A DNA stretch of 64,000 nucleotides from the NCBI RefSeq assembly GCF_051297175.1, contig NZ_JBINNY010000001.1, positions 4,216,001 to 4,280,000 of the forward strand. Reading direction: 5' to 3'. Within the stretch, counting starts at the first letter, position 1, and the number at the start of each line of letters is the position of its first letter. Position numbers and translations under genes: made by a program. Below are positions 35,960 to 45,344 of the stretch, one piece after another. The DNA comes from Dryocola sp051297175. GTDB taxonomy: Bacteria; Pseudomonadota; Gammaproteobacteria; Enterobacterales; Enterobacteriaceae. Under the pieces are notes generated by a model. It was not told the DNA's origin. It made no database searches and saw nothing but the letters and a program-made list of their open reading frames with translations.

Positions 35960-37443
35960 GCCACAACCCCCAGCAGGCGGGCTGCGGTAACGCGGTCGGA
36001 GTAGTCCAGGCGGCGGTTGCCAACGATTTGATAATCTTCATGGCCTTTACCAGCCACCAGCACCACGTCGTTTTCTTTAGCCTGCATGATTGCGTTGGTG
36101 ACGGCTTCTGCACGCCCCAGCACCACGTAAGCGCGACCAGCATCCAGCATGCCAGCGAGGATATCTTCTACGATAGCCTTTGGTTCTTCCGTACGCGGGT
36201 TGTCGTCGGTAACGACGACCACGTCGGCGTACTGTTCCGCAATAGCGCCCATCATCGGGCGTTTGCCCTTGTCGCGGTCCCCGCCGCAGCCGAACACGCA
36301 CCAGAGCTTGCCGGTACAGTGCAGACGCGCGGCCTGAAGCGCTTTTTCCAGCGCGTCCGGTGTATGGGCGTAATCCACCACTACCGTGGTTTTACCCGGC
36401 GCGGTGAAGACTTCCATGCGCCCGCAAACCGGCTGCAGGCATTCTGCCGTTGTCAGCAGATCCGCAAGCGGATAACCGAGCGCCAGCAGCGTCGCCAGCG
36501 CGAGCAGCAGATTGCTGACGTTAAACGCGCCCATAAGACGACTTTCAAATTCGCCGTCGCCCCACGATGAGCTGAAGTGTATCGTCGCGCCGCCGTCGTG
36601 ATAGTGAACGTTTGTCGCCTTCAGCCAGCGGCCCCGGCAGCCGGGCTGCAGATTATCTTCCATGGTCACCGCAACGGCATCCGGTAAACGAGCCAGCCAT
36701 TTGCGCCCGACTTCGTCGTCGGCGTTGATGATGGCCTGTCCGGCTTCGTGCTCGGAGAACAGCAGCCACTTGGCGGCTTCATAGCCCGCCATGTCGCCGT
36801 GATAGTCGAGGTGGTCACGACTCAGGTTGGTGAATACGGATGCGGCAAATTTTAGTGCCGCCACGCGGTGCTGCACTAGCCCGTGGGAGGAGACTTCCAT
36901 CGCGGCAAACGTCGCGCCCTGCCCGTGCAGGTTAGCAAGCACTTGCTGTACGTCGACGGCTGAACCGGTGGTATTTTCAGTTGGGATAACCTGATTGAGC
37001 AGACCGTTGCCCACGGTCCCCATCACCGCGCTGGTTTCACCCAACAGCTGCGCCCACTGGGCAAGAAGCTGTGTTGTGGTGGTTTTACCGTTGGTGCCCG
37101 TTACGCCGACCAGACGCAGCGCGTCGGAAGGTTCGTGGTAGAAACGCCCCGCCAGCGCGGAGAGTCGTTGATGCAGTTGGCTAAGATAGATAACCGGCAC
37201 GCCGTGCATTTCACGGATTTCGCCGTCGCTTGCTTCGCCTTCCGCTTCAGCTACGACAGCGGCTACGCCTTGCGCAATCGCCTGCGGGATATATCGACGC
37301 CCGTCCGCCTGATGACCGACCACCGCCACAAAAAGGTCGCCCGAAGCCGCCACGCGGCTATCGAGTGTCATCTCTCGCAGTGCTCTCTCCGGTGCCGTTG
37401 GCACCCACGGAGCGAGAAGGTCGCGCAAATTACGATCTGCCAC
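35956..37443 (-). CDS. murE: UDP-MurNAc-L-Ala-D-Glu meso-diaminopimelate ligase
   Basis: Adds the third stem residue. The 495 residues equal E. coli MurE. The P-loop GVTGTNGKTTTTQLL and the DNPRTEEP motif are visible; DNPR marks meso-diaminopimelate rather than lysine use, as expected for a Gram-negative wall. Its start lies within the last codons of ftsI (14-base overlap). Confidence 0.98.
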   Translation of the reverse strand: MADRNLRDLLAPWVPTAPERALREMTLDSRVAASGDLFVAVVGHQADGRRYIPQAIAQGVAAVVAEAEGEASDGEIREMHGVPVIYLSQLHQRLSALAGRFYHEPSDALRLVGVTGTNGKTTTTQLLAQWAQLLGETSAVMGTVGNGLLNQVIPTENTTGSAVDVQQVLANLHGQGATFAAMEVSSHGLVQHRVAALKFAASVFTNLSRDHLDYHGDMAGYEAAKWLLFSEHEAGQAIINADDEVGRKWLARLPDAVAVTMEDNLQPGCRGRWLKATNVHYHDGGATIHFSSSWGDGEFESRLMGAFNVSNLLLALATLLALGYPLADLLTTAECLQPVCGRMEVFTAPGKTTVVVDYAHTPDALEKALQAARLHCTGKLWCVFGCGGDRDKGKRPMMGAIAEQYADVVVVTDDNPRTEEPKAIVEDILAGMLDAGRAYVVLGRAEAVTNAIMQAKENDVVLVAGKGHEDYQIVGNRRLDYSDRVTAARLLGVVA

Positions 37444-39196
37444 CTGATCCCTCTTTCTGATTAATTACAAATTCGCTTTTTTCACCGGTTGCCAGCGCGT
37501 CCGGTTCGATGTTCATGGTACGCAGAACGCCGCCCATGATGGCACCAAACACAGGTGCGGAAACGGCACCACCGTAGTATTTACCTGCCTGCGGATCGTT
37601 TATCACCACCACCAACGCAAAGCGTGGGTTGCTGGCAGGTGCTACGCCCGCGGTGTAAGCAATGTATTTGTTGATGTATTTTCCGTCCGGGCCGACTTTC
37701 TTCGCCGTACCGGTTTTAATCGCGATACGGTAGCCTTTGATAGCCGCTTTCACACCGCCGCCGCCAGGCAGGGCCACGCTTTCCATCATATGAACGACGG
37801 TGCGCACGGTGGATTCCGGGAAGATACGTTCGCCGGGGACCGGCGGATCAACTTTGGTAATCGACAGCGGACGGTAAACCCCGTAGCTGCCGATGGTTGC
37901 GTAGACTCGCGCTAGCTGTAACGGCGTTACCATTAGCCCGTAGCCGAAAGAGAAGGTGGCCCTCTCTATGTCAGACCACCGTTGTTTTTGAGGATATAAG
38001 CCACTGCGTTCCCCGACCAACCCCAAATTGGTCGCTTTTCCCAGTCCAAAACGTGAGTAAGTATCTACTAACGCTGAGGAGGGCATCGCTAACGCCAGTT
38101 TGGAAACCCCGACGTTACTCGACTTCTGTAATACCCCGGTGAGGGTTAATTCGCTGTAGCGCGCCACATCCTTAATCTCATGACCATTGATGCGGTACGG
38201 AATGGTATTCAGTACGGTGTTTTCCTGCACCACGCCGCGCTGGAGTGCGGTCATAACCACCATCGGCTTAACGGTTGAACCAGGTTCAAACACGTCGGTG
38301 ATGGTGCGGTTACGCATGATGTCTTTTGCGGTGCCGGTCAGGTTGTTCGGGTTATAAGACGGGCTGTTCGCCATCGCCAGTACTTCACCGGTGTTTACAT
38401 CTACCAGCACGGCGCTGCCTGATTCAGCTTTGTTAAACGCCACGGCGTTGTTGAGCTCGCGGTAAACCAGCGCCTGCAGGCGCTCATCAATGCTCAAAGC
38501 TAGGTTATGAGCGGCCTGGCTGTCGGTAGACGAAATATCTTCGATAACGCGGCCGTATCGGTCTTTACGCACGATGCGCTCGCCGGGCTGGCCGGTTAGC
38601 CATTTATCAAAGCTTTTTTCAACGCCTTCAATGCCCTGACTGTCGACGTTGGTGAATCCGATGAGGTGAGCGGTTACTTCGCCGGAAGGATAGTAGCGGC
38701 GTGATTCTTCACGCAGGTGAATCCCCGGTAGCTTCAGCTTCTTGATGTAATCGCCGATATCCGGGTTAACCTGACGCGCAAGATAGATAAAGCGGCCTTT
38801 TGGGTTGCTGTTGACGCGTGAAGCAAGCTGGTCGAGCGGCATTTTCAGCGCGTCTGCCAGGGCCTTCCAGCGGTTATCAAGGGTGATACCGCCAGCCTCA
38901 TGCAGCTCTTTCGGGTCGGCCCAAATCGCTTTTACCGGCACGCTCACCGCCAGCGGGCGGCCTGCGCGGTCGCTTATCATGCCGCGTGAAGTTGACACTT
39001 CCTGCACGCGCAGGGAACGCATGTCCCCCTGGCGCACCAGCATATCCGGGGCGATAATCTGCAGCCAGGCAACGCGTCCTAACAGAAATGTCAGCGCCAA
39101 CAAGATACAACCGCAAAGCAACGCAAAACGCCAACCGATAAAGTTGGCCTGCTCTTCCTGGCGTTTTGGTTTAAGCGTTTTTGCCGCTGCTCTCAT
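37430..39196 (-). CDS. ftsI: Septal transpeptidase FtsI (PBP3)
   Basis: Class B penicillin-binding protein that cross-links septal peptidoglycan. The 588 residues equal E. coli FtsI. One membrane segment lies near residues 22-40 (WRFALLCGCILLALTFLLGR). Active-site Ser307 and Lys310 lie in EPGSTVKPM, SSN appears in LQKSSNVGVS, and the KTGT box is in IAIKTGTAKKV. Fifteen bases after ftsL. Confidence 0.98.
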   Translation of the reverse strand: MRAAAKTLKPKRQEEQANFIGWRFALLCGCILLALTFLLGRVAWLQIIAPDMLVRQGDMRSLRVQEVSTSRGMISDRAGRPLAVSVPVKAIWADPKELHEAGGITLDNRWKALADALKMPLDQLASRVNSNPKGRFIYLARQVNPDIGDYIKKLKLPGIHLREESRRYYPSGEVTAHLIGFTNVDSQGIEGVEKSFDKWLTGQPGERIVRKDRYGRVIEDISSTDSQAAHNLALSIDERLQALVYRELNNAVAFNKAESGSAVLVDVNTGEVLAMANSPSYNPNNLTGTAKDIMRNRTITDVFEPGSTVKPMVVMTALQRGVVQENTVLNTIPYRINGHEIKDVARYSELTLTGVLQKSSNVGVSKLALAMPSSALVDTYSRFGLGKATNLGLVGERSGLYPQKQRWSDIERATFSFGYGLMVTPLQLARVYATIGSYGVYRPLSITKVDPPVPGERIFPESTVRTVVHMMESVALPGGGGVKAAIKGYRIAIKTGTAKKVGPDGKYINKYIAYTAGVAPASNPRFALVVVINDPQAGKYYGGAVSAPVFGAIMGGVLRTMNIEPDALATGEKSEFVINQKEGSGGRS

Positions 39197-39211
39197 CTGT
39201 CACGCGATTCC

Positions 39212-39574
39212 TTATTGCTGAACTACGATGTTTTCCTGCGATGGATCGACATGCTGCAATTGCAGCTTTTCCGTCGCGATCCGCTCCACACGGCTGTGAT
39301 CGCCGAGTGCGTTTTCTTCTAAAATCAGGTTGCGCCATTCGATATCCAACGCGTCGCGCTCAACGACCATTTGTTCACGTTGCGCCGTGAGCAGACGGGT
39401 GTGGTGCGCGGTCGTTACGACAGAAATGGCGGTAAAAATGATCGCAATAAACAGACAGAGTGGCAGTTTGCCGTGGCGCAGGAGATCTCCGCCAATGACC
39501 GTTGGCAGCGCATGACGCTCGTTGCTGCCAAGCTGGGTCACTTTCCCCAGGGCTTCTGTCACTCTGCCGATCAT
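39212..39574 (-). CDS. ftsL: Cell division protein FtsL
   Basis: Small bitopic protein that forms the FtsQBL complex. The 120 residues (E. coli 121) include a cytoplasmic N-terminus, a membrane segment (LPLCLFIAIIFTAISVVTTA) near residues 36-55 and a periplasmic coiled coil with heptad-like leucines (LLTAQREQMVVERDALDIEW). Overlaps rsmH by four bases. Confidence 0.95.
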   Translation of the reverse strand: MIGRVTEALGKVTQLGSNERHALPTVIGGDLLRHGKLPLCLFIAIIFTAISVVTTAHHTRLLTAQREQMVVERDALDIEWRNLILEENALGDHSRVERIATEKLQLQHVDPSQENIVVQQ

Positions 39575-40512
39575 GCGTTAGTCCTCTCAGCGATGCGCAG
39601 CACCGAACTGCGCGCGCGCGGGTTTTCCGCCACTTCTTCCTCACCCGGCATCATTTTGCCGAGCGCTTTCAGGTAGCGACCACCGAGTTTGTTTAACTGC
39701 GCTTCCGTCATCGGCAGGCCGGCGGGCACCTGCGGGCCACGGCTATTTTCGCGCATAAAGCGCTTCACGATGCGGTCTTCAAGGGAGTGGAAGCTAATGA
39801 TCGACAGGCGGCCGCCCGGCGATAAAGCCTCAATGGAACCTTTCAGCGCGTTTTCGATTTCTTCCAGCTCGCTGTTGATCCAGATACGAATGGCCTGGAA
39901 GGTGCGCGTTGCCGGATGCTTGAATTTGTCTTTCACCGGCATGGCCGCAGCCACCACCGTTGCCAGCTCTTTGGTGCGCGTCATTGGCTGTTCGCGATTG
40001 CGCTCAACGATGGCGCGGGCAATACGCTTGCCAAACTTCTCTTCGCCGAAGGTTTTAATGACCCAGGCAATATCGGCTTCGTCAGCGGTCATCAACCACT
40101 GTGCGGCAGATTGTCCACGGGTGGGGTCCATGCGCATGTCCAGCGGACCGTCGCGCATAAATGAGAAGCCGCGCTCTGCATCATCAAGCTGCGGAGAGGA
40201 AACGCCAAGGTCGAGCAAAATACCGTCGATTTTGCCCTGCAGATCGCGTTCGCGCACATATTCAGCCAGTTCGGAAAACGGGCCGTGAATGATGGAGAAG
40301 CGCGGGTCATCGATGGCCTGCGCCGCGGCAATGGCCTGCGGATCGCGATCGATAGCCAGCAGGCGGCCTTCTGCCCCCAACTGGGAAAGAATCAGCCGTG
40401 AATGACCACCGCGACCAAAAGTGCCATCAATGTAGATGCCATCGTGACGAATATTGAGACCGTTCACGGCCTCATCAAGCAGCACCGTAGTGTGTTTAAA
40501 ATTTTCCATCAT
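39571..40512 (-). CDS. rsmH: 16S rRNA (cytosine-1402-N4) methyltransferase
   Basis: SAM-dependent enzyme that methylates C1402 in the ribosomal P site. The 313 residues equal E. coli RsmH (MraW). Family motifs: HTTVLLDEAVNGL at the N-terminus, DGTFGRGGHSRLIL (SAM loop), LDLGVSSPQLDDAERGFSF and ISFHSLEDRIVKRFM. Second gene of the dcw operon, three bases after mraZ. Confidence 0.98.
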   Translation of the reverse strand: MMENFKHTTVLLDEAVNGLNIRHDGIYIDGTFGRGGHSRLILSQLGAEGRLLAIDRDPQAIAAAQAIDDPRFSIIHGPFSELAEYVRERDLQGKIDGILLDLGVSSPQLDDAERGFSFMRDGPLDMRMDPTRGQSAAQWLMTADEADIAWVIKTFGEEKFGKRIARAIVERNREQPMTRTKELATVVAAAMPVKDKFKHPATRTFQAIRIWINSELEEIENALKGSIEALSPGGRLSIISFHSLEDRIVKRFMRENSRGPQVPAGLPMTEAQLNKLGGRYLKALGKMMPGEEEVAENPRARSSVLRIAERTNA

Positions 40513-40515
40513 TAC

Positions 40516-40971
40516 TTATAGTGACAGGTCCTGCAGGCGATCCGACAAACCGGTCGTCTCCTGCTCAGCGTCGATGTCTTCCTTGATCTGTTGATGCCAG
40601 GTCGTTTCATCCCACAGTTCAAACTTATTGAACTGCCCGACCAGCATGACTTCTTTGGTCAGCCCGGCGTGCTGGCGTAAAACAGGCGCCAACAGTAATC
40701 GCCCGGCACTATCCATTTGACACTCACTGGCATGGCCAAGTAACAGACGCTGAACGCGGCGTTCTACAGGATTCATGCTCGACAAACGGGCTAGCTTTTG
40801 TTCAATAATTTCCCACTCGGGGAGGGTATAGAGCAGCAGGCATGGGTGATGGATGTCGATGGTGCAAACCATCTGACCTTCAGAGATGTCGATCAGCTTT
40901 TCCCGGTATCGGGTAGGCACGGCAAGCCGCCCCTTGCTGTCGAGATTGACTAACGTTGCCCCTCGGAACAT
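40516..40971 (-). CDS. mraZ: Transcriptional regulator MraZ
   Basis: Ring-forming AbrB-fold repressor of its own dcw operon. The 151 residues (E. coli 152) hold two DxxxR repeats: NLDSKGRLAVPTRYRE and CQMDSAGRLLLAPVLR. First gene of the operon; its three-repeat operator and promoter lie just upstream, so autoregulation is expected. Confidence 0.97.
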   Translation of the reverse strand: MFRGATLVNLDSKGRLAVPTRYREKLIDISEGQMVCTIDIHHPCLLLYTLPEWEIIEQKLARLSSMNPVERRVQRLLLGHASECQMDSAGRLLLAPVLRQHAGLTKEVMLVGQFNKFELWDETTWHQQIKEDIDAEQETTGLSDRLQDLSL

Positions 40972-40999
40972 GCCAGCCTCACCCTAAATTGCCTCATTC

Positions 41000-41024
41000 C
41001 ACCACTTTACCCCACAAATTCCCA
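41000..41024 (-). promoter_or_regulatory. MraZ operator (TGGG repeats)
   Basis: On the minus strand the sequence reads TGGGAATTTGTGGGGTAAAG followed by TGGTGG: three TGGG-like repeats with a 10-base period (the last is TGGT). This matches the triple repeat bound by MraZ upstream of E. coli mraZ. It lies between the Pmra -10 box and the mraZ start. Confidence 0.85.
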
Positions 41025-41032
41025 CATAAAGG

Positions 41033-41062
41033 AGTTTACGGAGCGGAGGAAAAGCTTGTCAA
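41033..41062 (-). promoter_or_regulatory. Pmra promoter of the dcw operon
   Basis: Minus strand: a perfect TTGACA -35 (41062-41057), an 18-base spacer and TAAACT -10 (41038-41033). It lies about 60 bases before the mraZ start with the MraZ repeats just downstream. The rest of the mraZ-cra spacer (41063-41510) holds no gene, only an inverted repeat and the cra terminator. Confidence 0.88.
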
Positions 41063-41362
41063 GCAAGCCTCGCGGCGGAGGGAAATAAAAAACCCCACCT
41101 AAGCGATTGATTAATGGCTGGCATGAAAAGCGCGGCACTTGCGAAGCTGAAATTAACGTTATGAATATTTGAAAGAAAAGAGACGAATAAACATATAGCT
41201 CGTTAAATCGACTGAAAACCTGATAGAGAAAATATGAAGTACTCAGTTTGCGACGCGGTCGGCATTTTAAGGTATTTCCCAGCACTATGACAGCGCCAGA
41301 TGCAGGCTAAACGCAGTGCGGGGGCGGGTTTGGGCGGGATGAATTCGCTATTGTTTAATTAT

Positions 41363-41409
41363 CCGACACTTTTTATCCATTCGTATGTAACAAAATAATA
41401 CAGTGTCGG
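41363..41409. repeat. inverted repeat in the cra-mraZ spacer
   Basis: CCGACACT (41363-41370) and AGTGTCGG (41402-41409) are perfect inverted copies 31 bases apart, in AT-rich DNA. The flanks are also AT-rich and partly symmetrical. No gene or transposase is near. It may be a regulatory dimer site, a hairpin or a relic of a small mobile element. Confidence 0.45.
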
Positions 41410-41510
41410 AATTTATTACTTTTAAGGTTTAACTTCTTTACATTTAAGACCCCGAATTAATTACCTGAAATTAAGAAGGGGAATTAATAGAAGAAAAATC
41501 TTAATTAACA

Positions 41511-41530
41511 AAGGCAGCCGAAACTGCCTT
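41511..41530 (-). terminator. terminator after cra
   Basis: AAGGCAG (41511-41517) pairs with CTGCCTT (41524-41530) around CCGAAA, followed on the minus strand by a TTTGTTAATT tract. It starts six bases after the cra stop. Confidence 0.7.
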
Positions 41531-41536
41531 AAGAAC

Positions 41537-42541
41537 TTAGTGGCGACTTAAGCTGCCGCGGCGATAAAGATTGCGGCGAATCCGGGTCAGTCCAGGTTTA
41601 GGTTTACGCGGCTCATCCAGGTTTGCGAGAACCAGTTCCAGCACGCGTTCGGCCACATCCCGATGGCGCTGCGCCACGGCCAGCACCGGGCATTGCAGGA
41701 AATCCAGCAGTTCGTGATCGCCAAAAGTAGCGATAGCCAGCTCAGACGGCAAACGCCCTTCGCGGCGTAAAGTAACGTCCATCACGCCCTGAAGAAGCGC
41801 AAACGAAGTGGTAAACAACGCCTGTGGCATCGGATGGGTTTCAAGCCATTTTTCGAAGAGCTGCCCTGCGGCTTCGCGTTCGTAGCTGTTGGCATATAAG
41901 AAATGGACTTCGCGGGGATCGTCTTTCCAGGCCGTACGGAACCCTTGTTCACGCAGATAGCTGACGGAAAGCTCCGGCAGTGCGCCCAGATAAAGAATCG
42001 TGTCGCCAGGGAATTTGCGCAGCTCTTCTGCCAGCATTTCCGCATCGTCCTGGTCCGCGCCAACGACGCTAGTGAAGTGTTCACGATCCAGCGCACGGTC
42101 GAGGGCGATGATCGGGAACGGGTCATTTGCCCAGCGCTGATAGAAGGGGTGCTCCGGAGGCAGGGATGTTGAAACGATTATGGCATCGACCTGGCGCTGT
42201 AAAAGATGTTCGATGCAGCGCATTTCATTGTCGGGCTGGTCTTCTGAACAGGCGATCAGCAGCTGATAACCGCGCTGACGCGCCTGCCGTTCAAGATAGT
42301 TAGCAATACGGGTATAACTGGTGTTTTCCAGATCCGGGATAACGAGCCCAATGGAGCGCGTACGCCCCGCTCGCAAACCCGCTGCCACCGCGTTTGGGTG
42401 GTAGTTATGTTCGCGTACAACCGCCATGACTTTCTCAACGGTCTTGTCACTGACACGATACTGCTTTGCTTTACCGTTGATGACGTAGCTCGCCGTGGTG
42501 CGCGAAACTCCAGCCAGGCGCGCGATTTCATCCAATTTCAC
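41537..42541 (-). CDS. cra: Catabolite repressor/activator Cra (FruR)
   Basis: LacI-family regulator of carbon flow, released from DNA by fructose phosphates; it represses glycolytic genes and activates gluconeogenic ones. The 334 residues equal E. coli Cra. The helix-turn-helix is in MKLDEIARLAGVSRTTASYV, followed by the hinge region and the sugar-binding fold. It starts with GTG, as in E. coli, after an AAGGGG ribosome site. Separated from ilvH by a strong terminator. Confidence 0.97.
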   Translation of the reverse strand: MKLDEIARLAGVSRTTASYVINGKAKQYRVSDKTVEKVMAVVREHNYHPNAVAAGLRAGRTRSIGLVIPDLENTSYTRIANYLERQARQRGYQLLIACSEDQPDNEMRCIEHLLQRQVDAIIVSTSLPPEHPFYQRWANDPFPIIALDRALDREHFTSVVGADQDDAEMLAEELRKFPGDTILYLGALPELSVSYLREQGFRTAWKDDPREVHFLYANSYEREAAGQLFEKWLETHPMPQALFTTSFALLQGVMDVTLRREGRLPSELAIATFGDHELLDFLQCPVLAVAQRHRDVAERVLELVLANLDEPRKPKPGLTRIRRNLYRRGSLSRH

Positions 42542-42663
42542 AGTAGCCCCTTAATCAGTAAGTTTTCCATAACCATACCCTGGTCATGGTTACAACGTTG
42601 ACATCTAAGCGCAGAATAATAACTCCGGCAACCGCTTTTACTGGCAGTTGTTGAATCCTTTGC

Positions 42664-42692
42664 AAAAAAAAGCCCGGTAGCGATTACCGGGC
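42664..42692 (-). terminator. terminator after ilvIH
   Basis: GCCCGGTA (42672-42679) pairs with TACCGGGC (42685-42692) around a 5-base loop, followed on the minus strand by eight T. It ends the ilvIH transcript before cra. Confidence 0.92.
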
Positions 42693-42717
42693 CTGTGAGA
42701 TAGATCACGTTTCGTGC

Positions 42718-43209
42718 CTAGCGCATAATCTTATCGCCGCGCGAAACACCGACAATGCCGGACCGCGCGACTTCTACGATATTCGCAACTTCGCGAATAG
42801 TATTCAAAAAAGCATCAAGCTTATCGCTGGTTCCGGCGAGCTGAACCGTATACAGCGTCGGGGTAACGTCAATGATTTGCCCACGGAAAATTTCCGCGCT
42901 GCGTTTCACCTCTTCACGCCCATATCCGCTGGCCTGAACTTTTACCAGCATGATCTCGCGCTCGACGTGAGCGCCCTGCCCCAGCTCGCTCACGCGCAGC
43001 ACGTCTACCAGCTTATGCAGCTGCTTTTCGATCTGCTCAAGAACCTTAGCGTCACCCACCGTTTGGATGGTCATGCGTGACAAGGTCGGATCGTCCGTTG
43101 GCGCAACGGTCAAGCTTTCGATGTTGTAGCCGCGCTGTGAGAACAGGCCGATGACCCGGGAGAGCGCCCCGGATTCGTTTTCCAGTAAGACAGATAATAT
43201 CCGGCGCAT
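42718..43209 (-). CDS. ilvH: Acetolactate synthase III small subunit
   Basis: Regulatory subunit that gives acetohydroxyacid synthase III its valine feedback inhibition and full activity. The 163 residues equal E. coli IlvH; the N-terminal ACT domain begins RRILSVLLENESGALSRVIG. An in-frame extension of nine codons into ilvI is rejected because the TGATG overlap and an upstream GGAGAG place the start at 43209. Confidence 0.97.
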   Translation of the reverse strand: MRRILSVLLENESGALSRVIGLFSQRGYNIESLTVAPTDDPTLSRMTIQTVGDAKVLEQIEKQLHKLVDVLRVSELGQGAHVEREIMLVKVQASGYGREEVKRSAEIFRGQIIDVTPTLYTVQLAGTSDKLDAFLNTIREVANIVEVARSGIVGVSRGDKIMR

Positions 43210-44933
43210 CAGGTTCTCTCCGTTTTGCTTAACCACATTTCGTCCATTCCACCGCCGCGAATCTGCATCGGATAAACGTGTTCCGTACCGTCAACCGTCA
43301 CATCCACGAACACCAGACGCTGGTTCTTCACGGTTTCCAGCGCTTGCGTCAGCTTGCTTTCCAACTCTTCAGGCTGGGTAATGCTGATCCCAACGTGCCC
43401 ATAAGCTTCCGCCAGGCGAACGAAATCAGGCAGCGATTCCATATACGACTGTGAATGACGGCCGGAATAAATCATGTCCTGCCACTGTTTAACCATCCCG
43501 AGATAGCGGTTGTTCAGGTTTAACACCAGCACCGGCAGCCCGTACTGCAGCGCGGTGGAAAGTTCCTGAATATTCATCTGGATACTGCCGTCGCCGGTCA
43601 CGCAAACCACGGTTTCATCCGGTAGCGCCAGCTTAACGCCTAGCGCGGCCGGTAAACCGAAGCCCATGGTGCCAAGGCCGCCGGAGTTAATCCAACGTCG
43701 CGGCTGGTCAAAGGTGTAATAAAGGGCGGCAAACATCTGGTGCTGGCCGACGTCGGAGGTAACGTACGCCTCGCCGTTGGTGAGCTTATAAATCGTTTCG
43801 ATAACGGCCTGAGGCTTAATTTTCCCGCTTTCGCGATCGAACTCGAGGCACTGTCTGGCACGCCAGTGTTCAATTTGCTGCCACCAGTCGCGAATGTCAT
43901 CGCACGACTGCTGGGTTTCTTCCTGCGAAAGCAGTTCGAGCATCTGCTGCAAGACCCGTCGCGCATCGCCCACGATGGGAACATCCGCGCCAACGGTCTT
44001 AGAAATGGAGGTAGGATCGATATCAATGTGCAGCACGGTAGCGTTCGGGCAATATTTTGCCAGATTATTGGTCGTGCGATCGTCAAACCTCACGCCCACG
44101 CCGAAGATCACGTCAGAATTGTGCATGACCATATTGGCTTCATAGGTTCCGTGCATACCCAGCATGCCAAGCGCCTGCCGATGCGTACCCGGAAATGCCC
44201 CTAACCCCATCAAAGAAGAAACGACAGGAATGTTAAGCTTTTCGGCTAGCTCGCGCAGTTCCCTTTCACAGGCTGAAGTAATTGCCCCGCCGCCCACGTA
44301 CATCACCGGTTTTTTTGCCGCAAGTAGCGTCTGCAAAGCGCGCTTAATTTGCCCTTTATGGCCCTGCGTGGTCGGATTATAGGAACGCATGCTCACCGTT
44401 TCCGGGTAGCTATAAGGGAATTTGTTCGCCGGGCTCATGATGTCCTTCGGCAAATCAACGACCACCGGGCCAGGCCGGCCGCTTGCCGCAAGCCAGAAAG
44501 CTTTTTTAATGATGCCGGGGATGTCTTCCGCCTGCTTCACCAGAAAGCTGTGTTTTACGACCGGGCGTGAGATCCCCACCATGTCGCATTCCTGGAAAGC
44601 ATCGTAGCCAATAAGAGAAGTTGCTACCTGGCCTGATAGCACCACCAGAGGAATAGAATCCATATAGGCGGTAGCGATACCGGTGATGGCATTCGTGGCA
44701 CCTGGCCCAGACGTCACCAGCACGACGCCAACCTCGCCGGTTGCGCGCGCCAGGCCATCAGCCATATGTACGGCGGCTTGTTCATGGCGAACCAGCACAT
44801 GATCAATTCCACCGATGGTATGGAGCGCATCGTAAATGTCGAGTACAGCGCCCCCCGGATAGCCGAATACATGCTTAACGCCCTGATCGATTAACGATCG
44901 GACGACCATCTCGGCTCCTGACAACATCTCCAT
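43209..44933 (-). CDS. ilvI: Acetolactate synthase III large subunit
   Basis: Thiamine-diphosphate enzyme making acetolactate and acetohydroxybutyrate for valine, leucine and isoleucine. The 574 residues equal E. coli IlvI. Seen: VFGYPGGAVLDIYDAL with the active glutamate following in LVRHEQAAVHMADG, and the ThDP motif from GDGSIQMNIQEL to NLNN. GGAGG lies seven bases before the start. In E. coli the operon is activated by Lrp and sensitive to leucine. Confidence 0.98.
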   Translation of the reverse strand: MEMLSGAEMVVRSLIDQGVKHVFGYPGGAVLDIYDALHTIGGIDHVLVRHEQAAVHMADGLARATGEVGVVLVTSGPGATNAITGIATAYMDSIPLVVLSGQVATSLIGYDAFQECDMVGISRPVVKHSFLVKQAEDIPGIIKKAFWLAASGRPGPVVVDLPKDIMSPANKFPYSYPETVSMRSYNPTTQGHKGQIKRALQTLLAAKKPVMYVGGGAITSACERELRELAEKLNIPVVSSLMGLGAFPGTHRQALGMLGMHGTYEANMVMHNSDVIFGVGVRFDDRTTNNLAKYCPNATVLHIDIDPTSISKTVGADVPIVGDARRVLQQMLELLSQEETQQSCDDIRDWWQQIEHWRARQCLEFDRESGKIKPQAVIETIYKLTNGEAYVTSDVGQHQMFAALYYTFDQPRRWINSGGLGTMGFGLPAALGVKLALPDETVVCVTGDGSIQMNIQELSTALQYGLPVLVLNLNNRYLGMVKQWQDMIYSGRHSQSYMESLPDFVRLAEAYGHVGISITQPEELESKLTQALETVKNQRLVFVDVTVDGTEHVYPMQIRGGGMDEMWLSKTERT

Positions 44934-45285
44934 GGTTGGCCTCCAGGCTCACGTTTTGACTGACGGCAGAAATCATTTCCACCCGGTCATTAAGGCAGCG
45001 TCACAATGCGCTGTCTGAGTTTTTAATTTTAGGTTTCCTTCCTAACATAACCGTTGAAAATCAGGCAATCAATCGCCCTACAAGTCGGCTATCCGCCTGG
45101 TTTTAACATGATTACTACAAAATAGCGGTGCAACGGAGTTAAGTTCTATATATAAGCAAAGATGATTGCTGAATATGTTAAGAAAGGAAGAATTAAAGGT
45201 GGAATCTAATTATAGGCGCTCGTTAGCATCAATAACGAAACGGCGGTTAGAAAGTGCTACAGCATAAAATGCTACTGAGGAAGGT
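44934..45285. promoter_or_regulatory. ilvIH upstream region (probable Lrp control region)
   Basis: Gene-free spacer between ilvI and the leuO terminator. On the minus strand a TAAAAT box (45031-45026) could be the ilvIH -10; no good -35 lies 17 bases upstream, which would fit an activator-dependent promoter. In E. coli Lrp binds several sites here. The DNA is AT-rich from about 45100 on. No other element could be assigned with confidence. Confidence 0.4.
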
Positions 45286-45321
45286 AGAAAAAGAAAAACC
45301 GACCAGTTTTCACCGATCGGT
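45286..45321 (-). terminator. terminator after leuO
   Basis: ACCGACC (45298-45304) pairs with GATCGGT (45315-45321), allowing one G-T pair, followed on the minus strand by TTTTTCTTTTTCT. It begins 24 bases after the leuO stop and insulates ilvIH. Confidence 0.88.
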
Positions 45322-45344
45322 CTATTTCGTAATCAGGTAGGAAA

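Noticed and set aside
41007..41285. 92-codon minus-strand frame over the mra promoter
   Set aside because: Overlaps the -35, -10 and MraZ repeats; no plausible start.
42555..42587. 10-codon minus-strand frame just upstream of cra, considered as a fruL-like leader peptide
   Set aside because: No good ribosome site and no similarity to the E. coli leader could be seen.
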